Assembly: GCF_003403015.1 (NCBI RefSeq)
Contig: NZ_QURL01000003.1
Span: forward strand, 434,001 to 498,000
Reading direction: 5' to 3'
DNA from: Fulvimarina endophytica
GTDB lineage: Bacteria > Pseudomonadota > Alphaproteobacteria > Rhizobiales > Rhizobiaceae
Length of the DNA stretch: 64,000 nt
In this document: one piece after another, positions 18,593-31,584 of the stretch
How the letters are laid out: each line of letters opens with the position of its first letter
How positions within the stretch are numbered: the stretch's first letter is position 1
Position numbers and translations under genes: made by a program
The notes under the pieces: generated by a model
Told to the model about the DNA's origin: nothing
Database searches by the model: none
The model's input: only the letters and a program-made list of their open reading frames with translations

Positions 18593-18711
18593 GTTCGGCC
18601 CGGCCGAAACGAAAGCCGCCGCCCGGCCGGATGCGGCGGGACGGCGGCGAATGTCGGTCCCGGGGACCTGCCTGTCATCGGCCCGATCGACGGGTCCGGT
18701 CGGTGAAATCG

Positions 18712-18807
18712 TCAGCCGGCGACGAGCATCAGGAGGGCGACGGGCAGGGCGGCGAAGACGAAGGCCACGGTGATCCCGAGGCTCGGGGACTGCTTGATCC
18801 TGTGCAT
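18712..18807 (-). CDS. Candidate small single-helix membrane protein (31 aa)
   Basis: A 31-codon ORF: MHRIKQSPSLG followed by a hydrophobic stretch ITVAFVFAALPVALLMLVAG to the stop. GGAAGGA sits eight bases before the ATG. A positively charged N-terminus followed by one transmembrane helix is the usual look of genuine small membrane proteins, which is more than chance would give in this GC-rich region. It lies between the SDR and uvrB on the minus strand. No family recognised and function unknown. Conservation in related genomes would decide it. Confidence 0.5.
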   Translation of the reverse strand: MHRIKQSPSLGITVAFVFAALPVALLMLVAG

Positions 18808-18980
18808 GCGAAACGTCCTTCCATGGGGTTGGCGTTGCCTGAAGGATCGGATGGCAGCGTAAACGAAGGCTTAACGGCATTGCTCGGAACGTCGCTTTTT
18901 CCGCCGGCACCCGCTCATGGGCCGGCGCCGGTCGCTTGGCCGCGCTTCAAAAGCCCCCCTGCCTCCTCTATATCGCGGAC

Positions 18981-22277
<3,297 letters not shown>

Positions 22278-22522
22278 TGGTGAGAGAACCGTCAGCACTA
22301 CGCCTATCGACGGTCGTTCATATTATCGCTTACGACGCGCGAAAGCGAGCATCCTTTCCATCAGGTGCATAAGGGCCATTATGGAATGACAAGCACGGGC
22401 CACACCCCCACTTTACAACATCGGCGCCGTCTTATTGAATTGCCGTAAGACGCGGAGGAGTGTAGAATAATCGAGGCAATTTATATATGATTACTATGGT
22501 ATAGAAAGATAGGGTATTGGAT

Positions 22523-23056
22523 ATGAACTTAGATAAGTTAATTAATATGATGAACAGAAGCAATCAACATAAATATTTGTATCATTTTACGGACGAAGCA
22601 AATTTCCCTTCCATTAGCGCTAAGGGGCTCATTTCGAAGGAACGCATGCGTGCGGAAGGTTGGTGGCCTCCACTAGCAACCGGGGGTAATCCTCTGAGCC
22701 ATGATTTAGACACGTATCGAGGTATTGATCCTTACGTTAGTCTATGCATGACCAGAAACCACCGCATGAAATTTTTGGCTCAGAAGGATGGTCGCCTCCC
22801 AAACCCTCGCTACTTGGCAATTCGCCCGGAGGTGCTAAAAATTGAGGGAACGCGGATCGCGTTTGGCGTAGCAAACGCGAATGACGTCGAAATCTTGCCA
22901 GTAGAAGAAGCTATACTGAAACTTGATGTGGAAGTCCTATATGAGCGCACGGAATGGTCCGACCCAACTGTTCAGCAACGCCTTCAGGCAGCCGAGAAAC
23001 TCGAGGTCCTTGTGCCACATACGGTGCCAGTAGAACTCCTCGCCGGAGTATTTTAA
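22523..23056 (+). CDS. darT: DarT1-like ADP-ribosyltransferase toxin
   Basis: A 177-residue protein of the DarT (DUF4433) family, enzymes that use NAD+ to attach ADP-ribose to a DNA base, causing growth arrest or blocking phage replication. The signature opening YHFTDEANFPSISAKGL is at residues 20-36. The segment DPYVSLCMTRNHRMKF (69-84) fits the NAD-binding region. The C-terminal LEVLVPHTVPVELL matches the catalytic strand of DarT, with E161 as candidate catalytic Glu. ATG 22523 is preferred over an in-frame TTG at 22517. The stop overlaps the next gene (TAATG). Codon use is AT-rich against high-GC neighbours, indicating transfer. Base specificity cannot be read directly. Confidence 0.82.
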   Translation: MNLDKLINMMNRSNQHKYLYHFTDEANFPSISAKGLISKERMRAEGWWPPLATGGNPLSHDLDTYRGIDPYVSLCMTRNHRMKFLAQKDGRLPNPRYLAIRPEVLKIEGTRIAFGVANANDVEILPVEEAILKLDVEVLYERTEWSDPTVQQRLQAAEKLEVLVPHTVPVELLAGVF

Positions 23057-23700
23057 TGGCAACCCGTCCTGTCTTCTTTCCTAGTACAGATGGTACCCAG
23101 CTAGTCCATGAGAGATTGTTTGAATTCCAGTGGTCGTCTGGTTTTGCTGAAATTCAGAAGAAGAAAAACATAAACGCCCTGCATTCTGTAGCTCGAGAAA
23201 ATGGTGTCCGGGACATATTGGAGATTTCTTCTAAATCGTCTGAAGAATTGGGAAGAAAGCTCAGCGCTTTCAGCCTCAAGATCGACATTGATGGGCAAAA
23301 ATACCCTTTAGAGAGCGTGTATCAGGGGGCCAAGGTTTTCGAGCAGGGCGGGCCGTTCCGAGAAGTTTTTGAATTTAGTCCGAGAGATGCCAAGCGTTTT
23401 ATACGCGAAGCCAATTTTGGAAATTTAGTTAGGTTTGAGCTTGAGGGTAGATCATACCCTCTCTCACCTATGAATGCGTTTTACGACTGGCTTTACATTC
23501 GTTCGTTGAAAGATCACGCCGACTGGATAGAACGCAAGGTTCACTATGATGCCTTCACAGACATCGAGTTCAATCCAGCAAAGCAAGTGAACTGCCAAGC
23601 ACGTGCATTCGCTGAGTACCTGACGCTCCTAAAGCGATCTAAAATCTCCGAAGCCGCCAGTAGCTTCTCGACGTTTGCGAAAATGATTCAAACCATTTGA
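23056..23700 (+). CDS. DarT1-associated NADAR-type antitoxin
   Basis: A 214-residue protein matching the NADAR (YbiA-fold) antitoxins paired with DarT1 toxins, which hydrolyse ADP-ribose off the modified base. Diagnostic segments are WSSGFAEIQKKKNINALH (26-43), ILEISSKSSEELGRKLSAFSL (54-74) and KYPLESVYQGAKVF (82-95), where E86 aligns with the conserved NADAR glutamate. A later PMNAFYDWLYIRSL is also typical. It starts on the A of the toxin stop codon, so synthesis is coupled and antitoxin follows toxin. Low GC like the toxin. DarG2-type systems use a macrodomain instead; no macrodomain signature is seen. Activity inferred from family. Confidence 0.78.
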   Translation: MATRPVFFPSTDGTQLVHERLFEFQWSSGFAEIQKKKNINALHSVARENGVRDILEISSKSSEELGRKLSAFSLKIDIDGQKYPLESVYQGAKVFEQGGPFREVFEFSPRDAKRFIREANFGNLVRFELEGRSYPLSPMNAFYDWLYIRSLKDHADWIERKVHYDAFTDIEFNPAKQVNCQARAFAEYLTLLKRSKISEAASSFSTFAKMIQTI

Positions 23701-23745
23701 CATAATTTGAACAGCTCCGCTTCCATGGTCTGTATCGATCCGCCA

Positions 23746-23776
23746 CTTGAAACAGAATTGACAATTCTGTTTCAAG
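23746..23776. terminator. 15-bp perfect inverted repeat after the DarT1-NADAR operon
   Basis: Arms CTTGAAACAGAATTG and CAATTCTGTTTCAAG flank a single A, 46 bases beyond the NADAR stop. As RNA it would fold into a long hairpin and could end the toxin-antitoxin transcript. There is no T-run, and as DNA it is also a plausible protein-binding or recombination site at the junction with the next gene. Confidence 0.5.
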
Positions 23777-23879
23777 GTAAGGCTAGATAGGCGATCGGTG
23801 GCTTCCGACATGTTTTGCCCTTCGTTCGACGAAACGACTGCTTTCAAAGCTATTGTTCGCTAACGCTTGGCCGTGGTGA

Positions 23880-24827
23880 ATGCTGTTGGTTGCACAAAGT
23901 CGCTGCCATGACTATCTTGCGGCCATGCAGATGCCAGCTGACCCTACGGCTCCTTGCCCTTGCTCTAGCGGCTTACCTTACCGGGAATGCCACAAGCCGA
24001 TTCTTGACGCCAGTGATGCCGAACTGCTGGACGTATCGCAACGCGAATACGCTCGCCGATGGGAAGGCAATGCCTCATTTTACGAGGCTCAAGGACTCTA
24101 TGGACATCTGTCCGCGCATATCCTGAAATTCGGCCGAGCGCGTCGCGTGATCGATGTTGGCTGCGGTCGTGGGCAAGGTCTTGTTGATCTCCGAAAACTG
24201 ACTGGAGAAACTGGACTTCTCGTCGGTATCGACGAGAATCCGCACTGCCTTAGAGCCGCGGCTCAACTGCTTCACTTAACGAGTCCGGCTACTCGCATCG
24301 TCCGAACACCTGCGCATGGGCGTGCCTATGATGTTCAGATGGTATCTGGAATGCTTCCGCAGATGGCACCTGTCGTCCTCGTTCAGGCTGACATGCTTAG
24401 GCCTGATTTAGAATTCGAAGATTGGATTGGAACTCTTGCGCCATTTGATGCCGTGACGTTGTGGTTCAGCGGTGTTCATCCGGCCCGCCAGTATGACAAA
24501 TTCATCCAGGAGCTATCGGTCGACAGCGACAGCAATCACCGTATGGCAAATGATCTGGCCGCCATGGATCTAGCTGGAAGTGTCTTGCGAGTGGGCGGCC
24601 TGCTCCAGATAGTTAGCCGCGGCACGACCAATGATGAGTCTAGGCTCATCGATGAAACCACGAACACTATGCAGTCGCTGACGCAGCACGGGCCGTTCGA
24701 CGTTGTTGATGTAGAACTACACCGCTATCAAGAACCAATGACAGGACCGCGCATCGCTGTTGGCGCCGCGGGCATATCGGGTCATCCCCTTTATGCAGTG
24801 TCTGCGATCCTTCGACGGCGGCTCTAA
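23880..24827 (+). CDS. SEC-C motif class I SAM-dependent methyltransferase
   Basis: A 315-residue protein with an N-terminal SEC-C zinc-binding motif (CPCSSGLPYRECH) followed by a Rossmann methyltransferase: VIDVGCGRGQGLVDL is motif I and VGIDENPHCL motif II. A later AVTLWFSGVHPARQ occupies the motif IV region. SEC-C usually mediates protein or ribosome contacts (as in SecA). Joined to a methyltransferase it suggests a protein or nucleic-acid target, but none is known to me. GC content is intermediate, and it sits beside the toxin-antitoxin pair, so it is probably part of the same acquired segment. Start uncertain: ATG 23880 has a poor binding site; 23925 and 23931 would start just before the zinc motif. 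Confidence 0.7.
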   Translation: MLLVAQSRCHDYLAAMQMPADPTAPCPCSSGLPYRECHKPILDASDAELLDVSQREYARRWEGNASFYEAQGLYGHLSAHILKFGRARRVIDVGCGRGQGLVDLRKLTGETGLLVGIDENPHCLRAAAQLLHLTSPATRIVRTPAHGRAYDVQMVSGMLPQMAPVVLVQADMLRPDLEFEDWIGTLAPFDAVTLWFSGVHPARQYDKFIQELSVDSDSNHRMANDLAAMDLAGSVLRVGGLLQIVSRGTTNDESRLIDETTNTMQSLTQHGPFDVVDVELHRYQEPMTGPRIAVGAAGISGHPLYAVSAILRRRL

Positions 24828-25827
24828 ATTGTCCGAATTCCAACAGTTGCATGTTTGAGCTTTTTAACGCCTGCCTTCTTAACGCTACCGTCCTGCTTTC
24901 CATCCATCCTAGGCCTTCGAACGCTCGTTTTCGAACCACTTTCACTGTATGCTGTTTCAGCCTGCTCAAAGCCGTCCGGTCATAGACCGAACAGGCGCAA
25001 AACGCGTTTGTGCTTATTTCTGAGCACCCCTCAAATGAGGGGATCAAACCGGCCATTTTTATGTGGCCTGAATGCTTCGTAATTCGCAAGCTGATCGAAT
25101 GGACGCATGATCCGCCCCAACGCGAAAACCGCGCCAGCAGTGAGGGTTGCTGGGCAAGACTCCCGGAGCGAGCTCGGGATGACGACAGCCGGAAGTCAAC
25201 GGCCCTAGCCGACATGGAAATCTTATCCCCGCCCCATCACCCCACCCCCATACTCCGCTCACCATTCGCCCCAAGGGCACGGGTGATCGCCGGGATCGTT
25301 CGGGTGGATGGTGCGGGTCTGCGGCGGGGTCTCTTCCGGAGGGATCGCGCCCCGGACGTCTCGCGGCTCCGCCGACCCCTCGCGTAATACGGCGCGGGTG
25401 CGGATCGGTCCGCTTGAACGGAAGGCCGGCAAGGCTTTCCGTGAAGCGTCGGCAGCCGCCGAGGATTTGAGCCGAGACCCTTCGAGGTCCCGTCCGGCAC
25501 GCCTGCCCCTGTCAAGCGGGGGGAAGATGGGCGTTTCCCGGCGGACACTTCGAGGGGGCGAGGCGGGAATCCGAGGCGAAGCGAGACGGCAAATCCCGCG
25601 CGGTGCGCCGGAAGCGAGCCGTTCTTTACCACCTCAGCCGGGTTCGCCCCGGCGCACCGCCGCCCTTCCCCTCATCGGGCCGGGCGGGTTTCGAGTTCGC
25701 CGGCCCACACGCCCCGGCCCGTCCTGCCTCACCCCCGGCCGCAAGCGGCACGGGGCGGCGAAGCCTGCGTGATCGTCCAAGCCTGACTGCCCCTGCGTGT
25801 CCGACCCGGCGTGATCGGTCCTACGCA
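24828..25827. other. One-kilobase stretch with no credible gene
   Basis: Between the SEC-C methyltransferase and the end of the thiamin operon. The first 200 bases are AT-richer and continue the island composition; the rest is GC-rich. Open frames on both strands are Arg/Pro/Ser-rich with no motif, membrane segment or ribosome binding site. Small hairpins occur, for example CCCCTC-AAAT-GAGGGG at 25027-25042 and a 10-bp stem at 25418-25442. It may be a decayed insertion scar; nothing identifiable remains. Confidence 0.5.
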
Positions 25828-25851
25828 ATCGACCCGGCGCGCCGGGTCGAT
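25828..25851 (-). terminator. 24-base perfect palindrome after thiE
   Basis: ATCGACCCGGCG followed immediately by its exact reverse complement, 2 bases beyond the thiE stop. In RNA it would give a very stable hairpin at the end of the thiamin operon transcript. No T-run follows, so it may act as a 3' stabiliser or a factor-assisted terminator. Confidence 0.5.
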
Positions 25852-25853
25852 CC

Positions 25854-26483
25854 TCAGTCCGGCTCCCGCCGCCACGTCTCCGTCGCCGCGATCCATTCGC
25901 GGGTGCGGGCCTCGGGGTCGGCATGGCGGGTGATGTCGGTCACCACCGCCGCGCTGTCGGCGCCCTGGGCGAACACCTCGGGCAGGCGCTCCACCGTCAC
26001 CCCGCCGATGGCGACGAGGGGGAGGGGGCCGATCGCCGCGCGCCAGAGGGCGAGCCGGTCGGGCGTCTGGGGCGCCCAGGCCATGGCCTTCAGAATGGTC
26101 GGCCAGATCGGGCCGAGGGCGACGTAATCGGGCTCGGCTTCGAGCGCCGTCGCAAGCTCGCGCTCGTCATGGGTGGAGAGGCCGAGCTTCACGCCGGCGC
26201 GGGCGATCGCGCCGCGATCGGCCGCCGCCAGATCCTCCTGGCCGAGATGGACGAGATCGCAGCCCTCCTCGATCGCGAGCCGCCAGTGGTCGTTCACCAC
26301 CAGCCGGCAGCGATGGGCGGCGCAGGTCTCGCGGGCGCGGCGGATCTGGCGGCGCAGCTCCGCCTCGGGCAGGTTTTTGGCGCGCAGCTGCACCAGCTTC
26401 ACGCCCAGCGGCACCAGCCGCGCCACCCAGTGGGCCGTGTCGACGATGAGATAGAACGGGTCGAGGGTAAGCGGCGCGCTCAT
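25854..26483 (-). CDS. thiE: Thiamine phosphate synthase
   Basis: ThiE joins the pyrimidine (HMP-PP) and thiazole (carboxy-THZ-P) halves to give thiamin phosphate in the cytoplasm. It is a 209-residue TIM barrel with the conserved LVQLRAKN strand (about 31-38), VVNDHWRLA (about 62-70), [10 protein letters not shown] (about 76-85) and [13 protein letters not shown] phosphate-binding segment. IGGVTVERL near residue 160 is the late phosphate loop. It is the last gene of thiCOSGE and its start overlaps the thiG stop by four bases. Slightly divergent sequence around the pyrimidine site ([11 protein letters not shown] instead of KxxxxxxR) is common in rhizobial ThiE. Confidence 0.92.
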   Translation of the reverse strand: MSAPLTLDPFYLIVDTAHWVARLVPLGVKLVQLRAKNLPEAELRRQIRRARETCAAHRCRLVVNDHWRLAIEEGCDLVHLGQEDLAAADRGAIARAGVKLGLSTHDERELATALEAEPDYVALGPIWPTILKAMAWAPQTPDRLALWRAAIGPLPLVAIGGVTVERLPEVFAQGADSAAVVTDITRHADPEARTREWIAATETWRREPD

Positions 26484-27250
26484 GCGAAGCTCGCAAGGCC
26501 GAGAACGGGCGTCGAGGGCTCCGCCATGTCGCGCGGGGCGAGGGGGCCCGATGTGAAGCCGAGCCGCCCGGCCTCCACCGCGAGGCGAAAGCCCTTCGCC
26601 ATCCCCACCGGATCGCCGGCAAGCGCCACGGCCGAGGAGAGCAGCACCCCGTCATAGCCGAGTTCCATGGCATGGGCCGCATGGGAGGGGACCCCCAGCC
26701 CGGCATCCACGATGAGCGTCAGATCGGGAAAGCGGGCGCGCATCGCGCGCAGGCCATAGACATTGTTCAGCCCGCGCGCCGAGCCGATGGGCGAGCCCCA
26801 GGGCATCAGCACCCGGCACCCCGCCTCCACCAGCCGGTCCGCCGCCACCAGATCCTCCGTCGTATAGGCGAGCACCTTGAACCCCTCCTCCGACAGCACG
26901 CGCGTCGCCTCCACCAGGCCGAAAAGGTCCGGCTGCAGCGTGTCCGCATCGCCGATCACCTCGATCTTCACCCAGTCGGTGCCGAACACCTCGCGGGCCA
27001 TCTGCGCCGTGGTCACCGCCTCGGAGACGGAATGGCATCCGGCGGTGTTGGGTAGAACCCGGCATCCGGTCTCGCGGATGATGTCCCAGAAGGCCTGCCC
27101 CGCCCTCTCCCCCGCGCTCTCGCGGCGCAAGGAAACGGTGACGATCTGCGCCCCCGAAGCGGCGATCGCCGCCTTCAGCACGTCGGGCGAGGGATAGCGG
27201 GCGGTGCCGAGCATCAGCCGGCTTTCGAATGTCTCCCCGTAGATGTCCAT
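26480..27250 (-). CDS. thiG: Thiazole synthase
   Basis: ThiG builds the thiazole ring of thiamin from 1-deoxy-D-xylulose 5-phosphate, dehydroglycine (from ThiO) and the ThiS thiocarboxylate. A 256-residue TIM barrel: it begins with [18 protein letters not shown], has the catalytic Lys in [17 protein letters not shown] (about residue 98), and late loops [15 protein letters not shown] and [23 protein letters not shown] that bind phosphate. Length and motifs are standard. It starts five bases after thiS and overlaps thiE, consistent with one transcript from thiC. Confidence 0.95.
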   Translation of the reverse strand: MDIYGETFESRLMLGTARYPSPDVLKAAIAASGAQIVTVSLRRESAGERAGQAFWDIIRETGCRVLPNTAGCHSVSEAVTTAQMAREVFGTDWVKIEVIGDADTLQPDLFGLVEATRVLSEEGFKVLAYTTEDLVAADRLVEAGCRVLMPWGSPIGSARGLNNVYGLRAMRARFPDLTLIVDAGLGVPSHAAHAMELGYDGVLLSSAVALAGDPVGMAKGFRLAVEAGRLGFTSGPLAPRDMAEPSTPVLGLASFA

Positions 27251-27255
27251 CCGGG

Positions 27256-27453
27256 TTAGCCTCCCTGCATGGGCGCGATGATCTCGATCCGGTCGTTCTC
27301 GGACAGCCGGGTTTCTCCCCTGAGGGGCGCGGGCACGAACTCCCGGTTGAGGGCGGTGGCGACCAGCGCCTCGCCATAGCCGAGTTCTTCCAGCGCGCCG
27401 GCGAGCGTCGCGGCCTCCACCTCGGCGCTCTCGCCGTTGACGATGATCTTCAT
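27256..27453 (-). CDS. thiS: Sulfur carrier protein ThiS
   Basis: A 65-residue ubiquitin-like carrier ending in the obligatory Gly-Gly (IIAPMQGG). The terminus is adenylylated by ThiF and converted to a thiocarboxylate that donates sulfur to Thi[13 protein letters not shown] opens the fold, and ALNREFVP and ENDRIEII are typical. No thiF is seen in the window, so adenylylation must use a protein encoded elsewhere (a MoeB/ThiF homologue). The start overlaps the thiO stop by four bases. Confidence 0.95.
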   Translation of the reverse strand: MKIIVNGESAEVEAATLAGALEELGYGEALVATALNREFVPAPLRGETRLSENDRIEIIAPMQGG

Positions 27454-28433
27454 GGGGTCTCGCTTTCTGGCCCTTCTTCAGGGCCGAGGATCAGGTCCGC
27501 AGCTTTCCTGGCGCAGTCCGGCGCCAGCAGAAACCCGTGCCGGTAGAGCCCGGCCAGGGTCACCACGCGGCCCGCTTGCGTCACGCGCGGCAGGTTGTCG
27601 GCGAAGGCAGGCCGCAGCCCGGCCCGCATCTCCAGCACCTCCGCCTCCGCAAAGGCCGGGTGCAGCGCATAGGCGGCATTCATCAGCTCCACCGCCGAGC
27701 GCAAAGTGACGCCGCCGGGGTCCGAGCTCTCGATCATGGTGGCCCCCACCATGAACCGGCCCCCGCCGCGCGGCACCACATAGATCGGGCTGCGCGGATG
27801 CAGCAGCCGCACCGGCCGCGACAGGCTCACCTCCCGGCTGGAAAGGATCAGCATCTCCCCGCGAACGCTCCGAAGGCCTGCGGCCCCGGCCGCGATGCCC
27901 CGGCAGTCGACCACATGGTCGCCCTCCGCCATCTCGGGATCGGCCGCGCTCGAAAACCGCATCGCACCGCCGAGCGAGACGAAGCGCTCCGCCAGCGCCT
28001 CCATCGCCCGGCGCGGATCGAGATGGGCCTCGCCGGGATAATGCAGCCCGCGCCGGAAGCGCCCGCCGAGCTGCGGCTCCAGCGCCGCCACCCCCTCCGC
28101 ATCGAGCCGCGATCCGGCGCCCTTCGTCCGCGCGGCGAAACGGTCGAGCTCCGCAGCATCCCGGGGCGGGGCGAGAACGAGCGTCCCCCCGGTCGTCACA
28201 TCCGGCACGCGGTCCCGCCACCAGGCGATGCCCCCGAGCCCCGGCCCGATGATCGCCGTATCGGCACTCTCGCTCTCGCAGAACGGCGCGAGCATGCCGC
28301 CGGCGAGCCAGGAGGCAGCCTCGCCTCCGAGGCTGGCCGAGCGCTCGTGCAGGATCACCCGCGCGCCCCGCTCGGCAAGGGTCACGGCCGAGGCCAGCCC
28401 CGCGACACCGGCTCCGATGACGGCGACATGCAT
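27450..28433 (-). CDS. thiO: Glycine oxidase ThiO
   Basis: FAD-dependent oxidase that converts glycine to dehydroglycine (2-iminoacetate) for thiazole synthesis in the ThiO branch of the pathway, replacing the radical-SAM ThiH. The N-terminal dinucleotide motif [21 protein letters not shown] is at residues 3-23, followed by the flavin-contacting [16 protein letters not shown]. The C-terminal [14 protein letters not shown] is the usual end of DAO-fold enzymes. ATG 28433 gives 327 residues, and longer frames would overlap thiC. It lies four bases after thiC and overlaps thiS by ATGA. Dependence on oxygen suits an aerobic host. Confidence 0.94.
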   Translation of the reverse strand: MHVAVIGAGVAGLASAVTLAERGARVILHERSASLGGEAASWLAGGMLAPFCESESADTAIIGPGLGGIAWWRDRVPDVTTGGTLVLAPPRDAAELDRFAARTKGAGSRLDAEGVAALEPQLGGRFRRGLHYPGEAHLDPRRAMEALAERFVSLGGAMRFSSAADPEMAEGDHVVDCRGIAAGAAGLRSVRGEMLILSSREVSLSRPVRLLHPRSPIYVVPRGGGRFMVGATMIESSDPGGVTLRSAVELMNAAYALHPAFAEAEVLEMRAGLRPAFADNLPRVTQAGRVVTLAGLYRHGFLLAPDCARKAADLILGPEEGPESETP

Positions 28434-28437
28434 GCAG

Positions 28438-30303
<1,866 letters not shown>

Positions 30304-30410
30304 TCATCGGTGATCGAATGCGGCCCTCGATATGCGGGGCTCCGTGATCCGTCGGAAGATACACATCTCCGATCACCGAGGCCGCGCGGGGAGAGAACTC
30401 CCGGCCGTCT

Positions 30411-30498
30411 TCCATCCCTACGCCAGTACGAGCTGGATCAGGTTCGACGGGTCGCCGCGCATCAGCGGCCTCTCAGTTCCTATGCTGGAACTCCCCTT
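30411..30498 (-). promoter_or_regulatory. TPP riboswitch (thi box) of the thi operon
   Basis: On the minus strand the leader carries the invariant thi-box blocks in order: GGGGAG, then CTGAGAGG, then ACCCGTCGAACCTGATC, then GTACTGGCGTAGGGA. These form the pyrimidine-sensing (CTGAGA) and pyrophosphate-sensing arms of the TPP aptamer. It ends about 150 bases before the thiC ATG, leaving room for an expression platform that would shut off the operon when thiamin pyrophosphate is plentiful. Confidence 0.97.
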
Positions 30499-30615
30499 GG
30501 ACGAGAGAAAGCGTAACGGCGGCCTTGCGGTGGGTCAAGGACCGGCGGAACGCGGTTTCGTGACCGGGCCTCGATACGGACGCGGACCTGCATCCGACCG
30601 CCGGCTCCGGCCCGC

Positions 30616-31308
30616 TCACCGGGCGAGGTAGCGATCGGTGCGGTGGTTGATCGCAAGAAAGCCGTTGAGGCAGACGGCGCCGAGGATCGAGTAGAGGACC
30701 TTGTCCCAGTCGACGACGGCGAAGGCGAGGCCGAGGATCGTGAGGTCGATGGCGAGCTGGGTGAGGCCCGCGCGCCAGCCGAGCTTGTCCTGAAGATAGA
30801 TCGCAAGGATGCCCGCGCCGCCGAGGCTGGTGCGATGGCGAAAGAGTGCGAGAAGGGCGAAACCGAGAAGGAGGCCCGCGACGACCGCGCCGACGGCCGG
30901 ATGTATGGAGCCGAAGGTGAGGTAGTCCGGCTGGACGGCGGTCATCACCGAGAGCCCCGCGACGGCGAGAAAGGTCTTGATGGTGAAGGCCGGGCCCATG
31001 CGCAGGGCGGCGAGGAGATAGAAGGGCATGTTGATGACGAAGAAGGCGAGGCCGACATTCACGCCGAAGGCGTAGGAGGCGATCAGCGCCAGACCCGCAA
31101 CGCCGCTGGTGAGGAAACCGAGATGGGCGAGGATCGCGATGCCGAGGGTCGCGAGCACCATGCCGGTGACGATCGCCTGGGCGTCTTCGAGGGGTGTGTG
31201 ATGGGTGGGCGTCGCGTGCCAGTCGCCGAAACGCCAGCGAATGGGCCGTGAGGCCGCCGCCGAAAGACCTTCGGCCGTCTTGGGGTCGTGGAACGGGCGC
31301 CGGCCCAT
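30616..31308 (-). CDS. YitT family membrane protein
   Basis: A polytopic inner-membrane protein of the YitT family (DUF161/DUF2179 group), about 230 residues with five to six hydrophobic helices. Family landmarks are TGMVLATLGIAILAHLGFLTSGVAGLALIASYAFG, where glycines and the small-residue loop are conserved, and HRTSLGGAGILAIYLQDKLGWRAG in the second repeat. The biochemical role is unknown; a transporter has been suggested for the family. ATG 31308 was chosen because GAGGAG lies six bases upstream. In-frame starts at 31326 and 31356 are possible. Monocistronic, downstream of no obvious partner. Confidence 0.85.
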   Translation of the reverse strand: MGRRPFHDPKTAEGLSAAASRPIRWRFGDWHATPTHHTPLEDAQAIVTGMVLATLGIAILAHLGFLTSGVAGLALIASYAFGVNVGLAFFVINMPFYLLAALRMGPAFTIKTFLAVAGLSVMTAVQPDYLTFGSIHPAVGAVVAGLLLGFALLALFRHRTSLGGAGILAIYLQDKLGWRAGLTQLAIDLTILGLAFAVVDWDKVLYSILGAVCLNGFLAINHRTDRYLAR

Positions 31309-31584
31309 TGTCCGCTCCTCGTCCATTGGGATGGGCCTGTCGATATCGTCGCTCATGAGGCGCGATCATAGGGCATCGACCGGGCGAAGCGTATCGGGTT
31401 TTCGCATGTCTCACCCCGATGCGAGGCAGGTCTCTGGCGAGCCGCGGTGCCTTTGCGGGAGCGCAGCGACGGCGACGGGGCCAGACGCCGCAGACACTCG
31501 CGGGACCTGCGGGTCCTGGCGTCTCGCGCCGGTGGGACGAAACGCCCGGCGGGACCGTTTCGCCCCGCTCCAAGGCCGCCCTAG

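Noticed and set aside
22517-22522. TTG at 22517 as the start of the DarT1-like gene
   Set aside because: The ATG six bases later has the AGGG motif at a better distance and gives the expected N-terminus.
24667-25215. A 182-codon minus-strand ORF after the SEC-C methyltransferase
   Set aside because: It overlaps the end of the methyltransferase antisense, lacks any motif or ribosome binding site, and has random-looking composition.
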